64,000 bases of DNA from Ottelia alismoides (taxonomy: Eukaryota > Streptophyta > Magnoliopsida > Alismatales > Hydrocharitaceae): NCBI GenBank assembly GCA_037367405.1, contig JAZKJV010003273.1:186001-250000 (forward strand), given 5' to 3'. The position numbers and the translations under genes are program-made. Positions 11,882 through 21,350 of this stretch are shown here, piece by piece; positions within the stretch are counted from its first letter, which is position 1; every line of letters starts with the position of its first letter. The notes under the pieces are model-generated. The model had not been told where the DNA came from and did not search any database. It saw only the letters and a program-made list of their open reading frames with translations.

Positions 11882-12406
11882 CTATAATTGGAAATAAGTT
11901 CCAATAATGTATGGATCTAGCAATCTTGACAAATAATCTGCCACCACATTTTTAACTCCAGATTTTTCATGGATTTCAAGATCGAATTGCTGGAGTACAA
12001 GGATCCATATGATTAGCCTTGGTTTGACATCCTTCTTGGCTTGTAAGTACTTGATGGCATAATGATCTGTATATATAATCACTTTGGAACCAAGCAGATG
12101 GGATCTGAATTTCTCCAAGGTGAAGATGTCTGCTAGCGCTCCTCTTTAGTGTCAGTGTAATTTTTCTGAGAATCATCTAATGTCCTGTTAGCATAATGAA
12201 TAACAAATGGCAAATTATCTCTTCGTTATCCTAAAACCGCTCCAATGGCATAGTCAGAAGCATCTGTCATGATCTCAAATGGTAGAGACCATATGGTGGT
12301 TGAAGGACATGGGCTTGGGTGATCAATTCTTTTAACTAATTGAAGGCTTGGAGGACTCTGCCATCTACAATGAAATCTTCCTCCTTGCCTAGAAGCTCAA
12401 TCAACA
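11882..12406 (-). pseudogene. E1 RNase H and RT connection, broken
   Basis: The plus strand near 12240-12300 encodes, on the minus strand, a TDASDYAIGAVLG-like RNase H start. It is followed by a stop, a RRDNLPFVIHYANRTLD stretch and an NYT.TKEE segment with a frame change. The open part at 12118-11882 holds [15 protein letters not shown] (the TDH motif is intact) and [13 protein letters not shown]. RNase H removes the RNA strand of the RNA:DNA hybrid. The order RT, RNase H, INT fits Ty3/gypsy pol. Confidence 0.8.
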
Positions 12407-12890
12407 TCATGTAGTTTTGCTGAAATCTTTGATGAATTGTCGATAGAAACCGACATGCCCCACAAATGACCGGACTTGATTCAGATTTATAGGTGGCTCA
12501 AGTTTTGAAATGGCATCCACCTTTGCAGAATCAACCTCCATGCCACGTTTGGATATGACATGGCCTAGCACGATCCCTTCGATCACCATGAAATGGCTCT
12601 TCTCCCACAAGAGCACCAGGTTTACTTTACAATGTCTTTTCAGAATTCGATCTAGGTTAGATAGGCATTGATCAAAACTGTCACTGTAGACCAAGAAATC
12701 ATCCATGAAAACCTCGAGAAAACTTCCAACCATATCTGCGAATGCGACTAACATACATCGTTGAAATGTTACTAGAGCACTACATATACTAGATGGCATT
12801 CTGCGGAAGGTGTAGATCCTAAATGGACAGGTGAAGTTCATTTTCTCTTGATCTTCAGGAGCAATTGCAACCTCATTGTAACTAGAGTAT
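12407..12890 (-). pseudogene. E1 reverse transcriptase, palm/thumb half
   Basis: Shows YNEVAIAPEDQEKMNFTCPF, the FRRMP segment, the catalytic box LEVFMDDFLVYSD, VLGHVISKRGMEVD and [18 protein letters not shown], all hallmarks of Athila/Tat-type RT. The upstream (fingers) half is at 26420-26985. The two halves are separated by E2, which inserted within the conserved FLDGY region with duplication of AGTAT. The frame is open to the junction, so this half was not obviously decayed before the E2 insertion. Confidence 0.85.
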
Positions 12891-15800
12891 TGTTTAACCC
12901 GAAAAACAGTGATCTTGAGTTCCACACAAGACGGGATCTCAGTCGCTGAATCGACCACACGAAATCCAGATTAAAACAACAATTAACCCACAACAGAAAT
13001 CAAGAAATGAAAAGTGGTGCGGAGTTAAAATTTATTATAACTCTACAACAAAGATGTGTATAGGTGCAAGTATGTGTAGAGGTCGAACACAGGGAGCAGA
13101 CAGGTATAACGGGGCAAAAATGAGCAAAATGTGTGTGTGTGATCAAGTGTCTAACTATGCTATTTTTTGTGGGTTTTTATTTTATATATTTTTTATTTAT
13201 TTTTAATTTTATATTTTTGTATTTTGATTTTTAATTTCTGATTTTATATATTCTTTTTGTATTTCATATTTTTATATTTTCTTTTTCCAATAATAGAATA
13301 TATATACAATATAGGAGAGAGAGGAATAAAGTATTTATAAAAATAGGTAAAAATAAAGAAAAATCAAGAAATAAATTATTTTTAGGCTTTATGTATTTTT
13401 CTAATATTTTTGTGATTTTTCTAGATTTTTCCTATTTTTTTGGTATTTTTAAAGTAAAAAATACTAAAAACAGTGAATAAAAGTTGCTGGCTGAAATTGA
13501 AATGAGGATGAAAAATATCAAATGATGTCCAAAATTCCTCAAATTAATTTTAATTGAAAGATAAAAAATCAAGGAAGATACGGAAACTGAAATTGCATTT
13601 TTTGGATTTTTATAGAATTTTTTAATTTTTATGAAGTTTTTTAGAGTTTTCTAATTTTTGGGAGTTTTGTTTTATATTTTTTTAGTGATTTTTGGATAGA
13701 AGTTACAACACACTAAAAGACACAGAATGCATATTTTGGAAATTTTCTGAGGTGTTTTTATAATTTTTATGTATTTTCTAATGCAAATAGTGCTGAAAAT
13801 GCATGTTTTTGAATTTTTATAAATAATAAAAAGACTCAAAATTCAAAATAAAAATAGCGTGAAAGAACAATGCAGTAGGAGCTTAAATATATTTTTTGAG
13901 ATTTTTTTGAATGTTCTAGATGCATGAAATAAATAGGGAAAGCATACAAAAATACAAGGCCTAACAAGGGTATAAATGTGAATAGAGCAAAGTTCAAGGG
14001 CCAAAATGCAAATTTGCCAAAAAGTTTACTCTTAGTATTAATATCCGATCAAGTGCAAAATAACCAAACCCGCGAAGGTCTGGTTGCAAAATCACCAAGT
14101 TTTGTCGGCCTACGTGGACTTGGACTGAAATGTAGATAAAGAAAATGCAGGGTCCTTTTTAAAATTATTACAAAGATATAACATAGCAGATGAATGATTC
14201 AGTGTCGAATATTAAACACAAAAAGGTGCCGGGTCAAAAGCAAAAAATACCCAAACACTGGCGATCGGACGGCGGCTGGAGCGTTTGGGATCCAAGCCCG
14301 ATCGGACGGCCGTGGAGTCTCCTGGATGAACAGGGAAGAACTCGGCCCCAATCGAACTTCAATCTATTGTATGGCGCTGCTCCGGCCACTATCCTCGTCG
14401 CAAAAGTCCTCCAAAGACGCCTGGAAGTGTCCTCGGTCCGCCAACGGAGCCAAAATGGCTCGACGAACTCCTGTGCTTCGTGGCAGAGTCGAAGAAGGAG
14501 TTGGAGTCCAGGAAGCTCACGTTTCCAAAACCGACCCCCCAAGGGGGTCCTTTGACTCCTGGGACCTGCAAAAACGAGTTAAGAATGTCGTGGGCAAAAT
14601 GTCGTGACCTTCTGGAGGGAAAAATGGCAGAGAATGGCAAGAAAGGAGCTCGTCGGAGCAAGCTCCGACGAGGTGATGGCGAATGGTGAATAGAGGGGTA
14701 TAGATCGAAGGTGAAGGGGGGAAACTAATCCTACAGCTACGGAGAATCTAAAAATGCAAGAAAAATGAAGAGAAAACGTACCTCAATGGCAGAACACTAG
14801 AGTTATGTATCTCACAACCAAGGTGGTCGGAGATGGGTGGAGACCACGATTCACCTAGCCAAACTCCCCCACAGCAAGGCCGGAGAGTAGCTGTCACCTT
14901 CCTCAATCCAGGGCGCTAGGAGGAAGAAGTTAGGCAAGGGAAAAAGGGTTCAAACTTGAAAAATGGAGGAAGGGGGTATTTTGAACAAGTGGTCGAGTGG
15001 GCATGAAGATCGAGGTGGAACGAGCGAATCGTGGATCCAAAGACCTATCCCAGCCATGGGCGTGTATGCTCATGCCACGAGGAAGAAAAGTCGTGAAGAA
15101 CACGACATGAAATAGTAAAAGGCGTGACCTCCAAAATTTGGAGAAAATGCCAAAAAAACTCAGATCTGACACTGTACAGACCTTGGTCAGAGAGATGGTC
15201 AACACGGCCCAAAGGACGAAGAAAATAGGGCACATCTGTAATCCAATGCTCAATATTATGCCTGGGCGTGTATAAGGGATGTATGGGGATAAAAATTCGT
15301 GAAGGGCACAAGGCCACATATTGAAAGATGCAGCCTTGAAAAATGGGAGAAAATGGCTAAAAAATGCAGTCTGACGGACTGCAGGAGCAAGAACCAGGGA
15401 GTTGACCAGCGGGTCAACTTCCACCTGGTTGGTCCACGTGGACCAACCAGGAAAATCCCTGAAAAAAACACTTGTAAAATCAATAAAAAATAGCAAATTA
15501 CTTTATTAATTTTTGGTTTCAAAATAAAAAATGTTTTTTTAATTTATAAATTGTTTTATGGTAATTTTTATTTATTTTTTCGAGATTAATAACTACAAGT
15601 TTCCTTTTATACCCTTTATAGGTATCTTTATCTATATATTTAAGTATTTCATTTTTATTTGTATGTTTAATTTATTTAATTTTTTTATTATTTTATAAAT
15701 TTATAAAAATACTTTTATACACGTAGAAATTTTTTTATTTTATTTTTCTGATGTGTTTTGTACACCTAATAAAATAAAAGTATAGAATGTATAGGTATAT

Positions 15801-16603
15801 TTATAGGTATAATACCTATGTGTATGATATATACAAGTATTTTTATTTGTGTTTCTTTTGTATTTTTATTCTGATTTTAATGTACATATTTATTATAAAT
15901 AATATTTAAAAAATTATAAAAATATAAAATTATAAAAATAATGAATAAATAATGAAATGAATATTTTAATCTGTATAAGTATACAAGTAGGTTCCAAAAC
16001 TCAACTTTCAAACCGTAGATCCGCCAAATGCAAAACCACCGCCATTAAATAGCTTATTTTATTCTATATACAATTAAAGGTGAGTTTGATGCATTTGGAG
16101 TTTTCATTTGTGAGATACGCATCTGGGAAGTTGGCATTCTGGAATCTTATTCAGATCATAACTTTTTATCTGTACATTATTTTTGAGTGAAATCAATTTT
16201 GTATTTTTATTTATTGAGTTATCTACAACTTTTATGTTCAAAGTTTATTTATTTGAGGTGTAAAAAGTGGAACCAAAAATAGGTCCCATAATGAATAAAG
16301 AATGGATAAAATGAAAGGTATTTTTGGTGTATTTTGGCCCTTATCTCCCCCTACTTTATTCCTTGTCGACCTAGTCATCGAGATGCCTAGGTCTCAGGGT
16401 TTCGGGTCATCAAATATTTATAATATTTTATTCTTTTTCTTTTCTTTATTCTATAATTTTGGCATTAAAAACTTGTATTTTATGCACATTTTATACACAA
16501 ATGCACGGATGATAAAATGCATGATTAACTCTATTTACAGGCATTTACTAGGGTTTTTAAGGCCAAAATGATAGAATAAAGATGATGAAACGTAGATTCA
16601 TCA
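12891..16603 (-). repeat. E2 3' LTR (3.7 kb)
   Basis: Aligns end to end with 22713-26414. In sense orientation it starts TGATGAATCTACG and ends GGTTAAACA. The middle (about 14180-15480) is GC-rich and carries three inverted repeats at 15366-15451. The open frames there (for example 14190-14607) overlap on both strands and shift between the LTR copies, so I do not call genes. Confidence 0.9.
15366..15451. promoter_or_regulatory. inverted-repeat cluster with W-box-like and G-box palindromes, E2 3' LTR
   Basis: Three inverted repeats lie within 86 bp. They are GCAGTC-N5-GACTGC (15366-15382), GTTGACC-N4-GGTCAAC (15401-15418) and a perfect 28-bp palindrome whose half-site is CCTGGTTGGTCCAC (15424-15451), centred on CACGTG. 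TTGACC is the core bound by WRKY factors and CACGTG that of bZIP/bHLH factors. Use by either is inference. The cluster is repeated in the other E2 LTR and in altered form in the other gypsy LTRs. Confidence 0.6.
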
Positions 16604-16618
16604 ACCCCTATACTTGCC
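16604..16618 (-). other. E2 polypurine tract
   Basis: On the minus strand AAGGCAAGTATAGGGGT directly precedes TGATGAATC. The core AAGTATAGGGG equals the right arm of the hairpins at 18711-19247. Confidence 0.8.
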
Positions 16619-17715
16619 TTTGCTAGTCCCTAGGAAACACTCATGCAATAAGTGCAGAAAAAGAAAAATAAAGAAAAGAAAAAGAAGAACTTGGATTCAG
16701 TTTAATTATCAAACTTGTCTTCACAAAATCAAAGTTTGGAGCTCAAGTTGGAACTTTGGAATTTTTATGCGGGCGGAACATTAATGAGAACCGAATTTGA
16801 AATCCAACAGTCCTTGAGAATCCCAAAACTCTGCCCAAGTCTCCTCAATAGCCAGGTCAGAAATACTTCAACTCATATGCAAACTCTTACGACTACGAAT
16901 CTGACTCGTACAATGTAAGTGATAGTGGCTCTCCCCAACTAGAATGACAAAGAGACTGACTTCTCCAACATGACGACCCAATGATTCCCCAATCCAATAA
17001 CTCCTTCCTCGAGGAGCGGGGTATTCCCTTCTAAGTTCAAGTGGCAACCAGCTCAAGAGGAGGGGGTGAAGAGAAGAATGGATGGTAGCCAGTGTAGCTA
17101 CCTATCCTAGGATGCAAGACCAGTGTAGTCAAGTCATCCAGCTGCAGGCTCACATGATATGACTTTGGAACTCAAGCTTGCTTATTGGCTTTACAACATA
17201 TGTACATACTTTGCAGGCATTTTATTTTTGTACAGGCCTGGACATTTTTTTTTGAAATACTATTCACATCAGCATTTACATAAGGAGTTTTTCCTCTTGA
17301 GCCAGTAGACTATCCCTCTTTTGAAGCTTTATCGCAACCCATACTCTCCTGTCTTTAGACTTCCTCATCACTGGACGGGTTGGGGTGCACTTCCCTCCCT
17401 AGAGGAAGACAAGTGTTTCCACTTGTGTGCGTCTCATACCGGCAAATCCAATCCCCTCACCACCCCAACTGATCGAGTTGAGCTATGTGAAAGGTGCAGG
17501 TGTCCGAGTTAGGTCATTATCAAAAAGAGTCGTACGTGTGCTTCGAAATACTCTACTTAGGCAGGCAAGAATCCATTGAACCAAGTCTCGTGATCCTCAA
17601 AGAATTAAGTCAACTAGACCTGAAGTACCTCAAACGCAGTTCCTATAAGGTTCCTGTTATTAGGTAGATTTTAAGGTCCAATCAAGCTCCAATCTCCAGA
17701 TTTTATTTAGACTTG
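16619..17715 (-). other. E2 conserved post-integrase-type noncoding block
   Basis: Counterpart of 8151-9245 and 56613-57740. Conserved cores include GGTATTCCCTTCTAAGTTCA (17019-17038), GCCAGTGTAGCTACCTATCC near 17087, CATAAGGAGTTTTTCCTCTT (from 17279) and TTTATTTAGACTTGTTCAAT near 17703. E2 has lost pol but kept this block, which argues that it acts in cis. No conserved open frame is seen. Confidence 0.65.
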
Positions 17716-18540
17716 TTCAATCATCAGACTCAATCCGAAAAATGCTCATGCTATGCAAATGATATGCATAATGCAGAAAATATTTTTGTGATGCAATTTT
17801 CAAAATTTTGAACTTTTTATAGATTTTTAAACAGATGATGATGATGCATATGCATTTTTTTTCAAAAAGATTTTTCAAATATTTTTGGATTTTAATTTTT
17901 GCAAATGTTTTTAGGATTTTTGTAAACAAAAAGTTTTTGGCTAAAAGCTAGGTTAAAATATTTACACGGGAGTGCTTCTTATATATATAAGAAGTGGATT
18001 TAAAGAATTTACAAGGGTAAGTGGTCACTTTTATACATATATACATATAATGGATTTTAGTGAGATGTATGTATTCCTCAAACTTATTTGACACAGGTTT
18101 TGCAAACAATTTTGAAAACTATAGTCCAAAATAATTTTTACAAACAATTTTACAAACATGTACACACATTTGAAAATCATTCTGCAAAGGTTTTCAAACA
18201 GTATAGATAGATTTTCAAAATGTTTTTGCAACCATTTTTCAAACCATTTGCAAATAATTTTTCAAACATTTTATTTCACACAAAGAAAATAAAATTTTAC
18301 AAACAACACATTTTACAAAGGTTGAAAACATGTAACAAAACATTTTCAAGATAGTTTTCAAAAGATTTTTCACAAAAGATTTTCAAACTATTTTTCAAAC
18401 ATTTTGCAAAAAAAATATTTTCACCTGATTTAATTAATCCGTATATACAAAAAGAATTTGAGGAATGGTAACATCTTTTTATTAAGGTTTTTAATGAATT
18501 TTAAAGAATTATTAGCCATATTTATTAAGAAAATACAAAA
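17716..18540. repeat. E2 degenerate TTTGCAAA-rich tract
   Basis: AT-rich, loosely repeated TTTTGCAAA / TTTTCAAAC units matching the E1 and D tracts. The minus-strand open frames at 17717-17929 and 18031-18231 are Lys/Phe-rich repeat by-products. Confidence 0.55.
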
Positions 18541-19340
18541 GTACGAGTTATGGCTAAAGTATATATGTAGTATATACGACCCCCCTTATACTTAGCTTGA
18601 GCTATGTCCTCATAGATCAGAGAGAAAAAAGAAGACATAACTCGTACCGAGTATAGGAAAATATAAAGAATAGAGAATGAATAAAGGTATCAATGAGAAG
18701 TTGACCGTCCCCCCATACTTAGGATCAAATAATCCTAAGTATAGCAGACTGTACACAAAGCAGGGAGGGTCAAGGGTGGGATTGAACAGATCGTACTCAG
18801 ATTGTCTCCCCCCTATACTTAGGGCCTGTTTGGTTGCAGGGTTGGGCAGGGTTGGGTTGGGCTGGGTTGGGCTGGGTGAATAGTAATCTGTGAGGAGGAA
18901 GTACCCTTGTGAATAGTAACTAGGGTTGGACCAACCCTGTCCAACCCTGCAACCAAACAGGCCCTTAGGGTAAGATATCCCTAAGTATAGACAAGAAGAG
19001 GAGACAATGGAGAGGATCGAAAAGAATAGAAATACTCGTGGTGCACACCCCCCTATACTTAGGACAAAGTACGTCCTAAGTATAGAAAACTGTCTACAAG
19101 GGGTGACACCTTTTTGATAGATACAGAGAATAGAAAAGAAAAAGAAGAAAAGAAGAAAAGAGAAAAGAGATGAAAGTGAAAGAAGAGATCATAGGATATA
19201 CACACCACTCCCCCTATACTTAGGGTAAAAGAAACCCTAAGTATAGGCAACAACTGGAGTGATGACACTGAACGAAGAATGAACACTCGGCTCGTCTACC
19301 CCCCTATACTTAGGCAAGGTACGTCCTAAGCAAGGCAAAT
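18541..19340 (-). repeat. E2 PPT-like hairpin array (six hairpins)
   Basis: Inverted repeats lie at about 18580-18657 (long, imperfect), 18711-18744, 18808-18990 (split by a MITE), 19048-19085, 19211-19247 and 19299-19335 (right arm decayed). The typical unit is CCCCCTATACTTAGGG, a 5-10 nt loop, then CCCTAAGTATAG. Spacing is roughly 80-160 bp. In sense orientation each carries AAGTATAGGGG, the PPT core. GTACGAGTTATG at 18541-18552 pairs with CATAACTCGTAC at 18636-18647. The loops differ between units but the arms match each other, which suggests pairing is maintained. Confidence 0.8.
18822..18964. mobile_element. Tourist-like (PIF/Harbinger) MITE with perfect TIRs, 143 bp
   Basis: The TIR begins GGGCCTGTTTGGTTGCAGGG and is perfectly matched over 24 bp at the other end. 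TTA target duplications lie at 18819-18821 and 18965-18967. Removing it leaves an ordinary hairpin unit of the E2 array, so it landed inside the left arm of a hairpin. It also holds nine GGG runs in 18839-18876, a potential G-quadruplex on the plus strand. Perfect TIRs and TSD indicate a recent insertion. Confidence 0.9.
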
Positions 19341-19420
19341 ACGAGAATGGGTGGACGAGCAATACGGGAGAGATAGAGATGAAACAAATGAATATACAAC
19401 AGAGATGGATGTGCACGGGA

Positions 19421-20425
19421 TCAAGAAGGTAGAAAGCGAACCTTCTTACGGGACCGCTGAGGAATGGATCTAGTGTGGTGCAGGTCGACATCGGGGTCTA
19501 CAGTGGACGGAGACCGATCAGGGTCGACAGAGTGTAAGTCCTCAGTGGCCCTAGGGTGTGAAGGCACAAACGGGGTAGTGGAAGAAGTACGACTAGGTTC
19601 AGTCTTGGGGGTCTCGCTAGTGTCAAAGTGAAATGGGACGAACTCATCATCATCGGAAGTAGTGTACTCGGAGTCGTCCTGCGAGGCATCATCTGGGTCA
19701 AAACCAAAAGGAACGAACTCGTCAGTGAAAGTAGTCGAACTTTGTTCATCCTCTATAATCTCAACCGGATCATCTTTCTCATCAAAAGGCCCGAATTTCT
19801 GAATAAAAGCAATCAAATCAAATTCGGCCTTTGGCTCATCAGTATCTATGTGGACAGAAGCGGACCCATCAGTGGAAGTAGTCAAAACATGTCTGTCCTG
19901 TCTAGTCTCTACGTCTGCCCTCCGCTCAATGGTATCGATCGTGTAAATCCCGTGGATGTCATCAACACAACGCCAAGTCCCAGAAGAAGGAACTCCGAGG
20001 TCCATGCTTTCCGAGTCTTCCTTAACAGGGAGGAATTCTCGGGTCTCAGTGGAATCCAATAAGCAGCAAAATTCTCTGATAGTATCATCAAGGTCATGGT
20101 CCTCGAGGTCAGCCAAGATAGGTAAAGACGCATCAGATGCAGGTCTCTGGTCGGAAGTGGATGCGGTGATCAACGCTTCGCTCTCGTCAGCAGGACGGAA
20201 GTGAATCTCTCCTGATCCATAATCAATAATGACCCTCGCAGATGCGAGGAATGGTCGTCCCAGGATGATTGGAGAGTGCTCCCCTATGAAGGTCTCCATG
20301 GGTAAAACGACAAAGTCAACATGGTAGCTCGTGCCCTGAATTGAGATGACGACGTTTTCAAGGATAACCTTCGGCCTCTTGATAGACCCATCAACAAACT
20401 ATACGATCATCCTGGTCTTCTTGAG
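19421..20425 (-). pseudogene. E2 protease C-part fused to acidic C-terminal domain
   Basis: The frame starts as KTRMIV, meets a TAG at 20399-20401, then runs FVDGSIKRPKVILENVV, YHVDFVVLPMETF, IILGRPFLASARVIIDYG and EIHF. These segments match the protease/linker region of D (62093-61860). It then continues about 230 residues as an acidic, Ser/Thr-rich domain with repeated FVPF motifs (EFVPFGFDPDD, EFVPFHFDTSE, PFVPSHP) and a basic end (RSRKKVRFLPS) at 19421. In pol-bearing relatives RT would follow. Here the ORF stops and the hairpin array begins, so this is where pol was lost. The function of the acidic domain is unknown. Confidence 0.7.
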
Positions 20426-20430
20426 AAGCC

Positions 20431-20766
20431 CTAAGTGAAGAGACTGTACCAGCGAAAGGGTATGATACTAATCAAAGCACTGCCATCTAGGAGAGTGTGA
20501 TTACAAGTATGGTCAGAGATGGTGCAGCTAATGAAAGGTGTGGCAGTGTTCCTCTTCCTAGGAATGGGACGGTGTGTGATGGTGTGGGCAGTGGCCATGG
20601 TCAGAATGTGACGCTCCGATCTGCTCCTCCGCTTTCTCTTCTTGGGAAGAGGAGCAGATAAATCGGTCATGGCCTGCTGAAGTGGGGCACGAATGATCTC
20701 ATGAATAGTGGCCACCACTTCGGGTTCAGTCAGCATTTTTTGAATTTTTGGACCTCCTCCATACAA
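20431..20766 (-). pseudogene. E2 protease N-part with altered active site
   Basis: Contains a basic stretch (PLPKKRKRRSRSERHILTMA), a PIPRKRNTATPFISC segment and TLLDGSALISIIP. D has PAKRPDAGTLYVRC and TLLDSGSSINLLP in the corresponding places. The aspartic protease Asp-Ser-Gly triad therefore reads Asp-Gly-Ser, consistent with loss of one codon, so catalysis is doubtful. Frameshifts at both ends separate it from the neighbouring open pieces. Confidence 0.65.
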
Positions 20767-21350
20767 GGGAGGAAGTCGGAATCAGCATATACACTAGGCA
20801 TGCCAAGACCAGTCTGTACAGCGGCATCCTTGGGGTCAACGGTGGGACTGGGTGTGAATGAATGCGTGGACAAAGGATCTGGCAAATGGGCGCTCTCCTC
20901 ACAGTCTGACTCGATCATGTGTCTCCCGAACTCTTTTTGGTTTTTTAAAATTTTCTCATTTTTTTGTATTTTGGGCAATTGCAAGCTCTCATGGAAATCC
21001 TCAAATGATTCCAAATCGTCAGATCGTGAAGCATCAATGTGGCTCTTATTCATGCAAGTGAGGTCGTCAATCCTCGAATTCATTTGCTCCATGAACTGGG
21101 TCAAGGTCTCAAGTGTGGATATCGTGAGAGGTGACTCCAACATGTCAGACTCGGGTGGATGTGAAGGTGGAAAATACAGAGGTAGTGGTGGATGTGGGTA
21201 GAAATCCGAGGTCTGATACTGCAGCTAAGGCGGATATGTACAAAAATCAGAAAAAGTAGGAGGAGGATCCTCCTGATAAAAGGGAGGTGGACCGGCTGGA
21301 GTGAACGAGGGATCCGCAAAATCTGGATAAAATGTGCTCCAGGGGTCCAT
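20730..21350 (-). pseudogene. E2 gag-tail-like ORF start
   Basis: I chose the ATG at 21350 because it opens the same frame as the long open part at 21143-20730. It begins MDPWSTFYPDFADPSFTPAG, followed by a Pro/Tyr/Phe-rich stretch with one TAG at 21225-21227. Then come LETLTQFMEQMNSRIDDL, a helical segment comparable to the LDDLARLM...FRREMDEFRQEM segment of D near 63200, and an Asp/Glu-rich part. The Retrotrans_gag (capsid-type) domain seen in E1 at 29863-29414 is missing. This is probably the end of gag joined to a short start. Confidence 0.6.

Noticed and set aside
14190..15520. Overlapping open frames on both strands in the E2 LTR (and 24012-25314 in the other copy)
   Set aside because: They lie in the GC-rich LTR centre, overlap in several frames, lack known motifs, and shift or break between the two LTR copies. 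They are best seen as composition effects.
17717..18231. Lys/Phe-rich small proteins on the minus strand (also 9247-9435 and 57807-58061)
   Set aside because: They come from degenerate TTTGCAAA-type repeats. Frames are not conserved among E1, E2 and D.
18541..19340. CRISPR array or microRNA cluster
   Set aside because: The repeats are inverted, short-armed and sit inside a plant retrotransposon. Arms are too short for a normal miRNA precursor and there are no CRISPR-type direct repeats or spacers.
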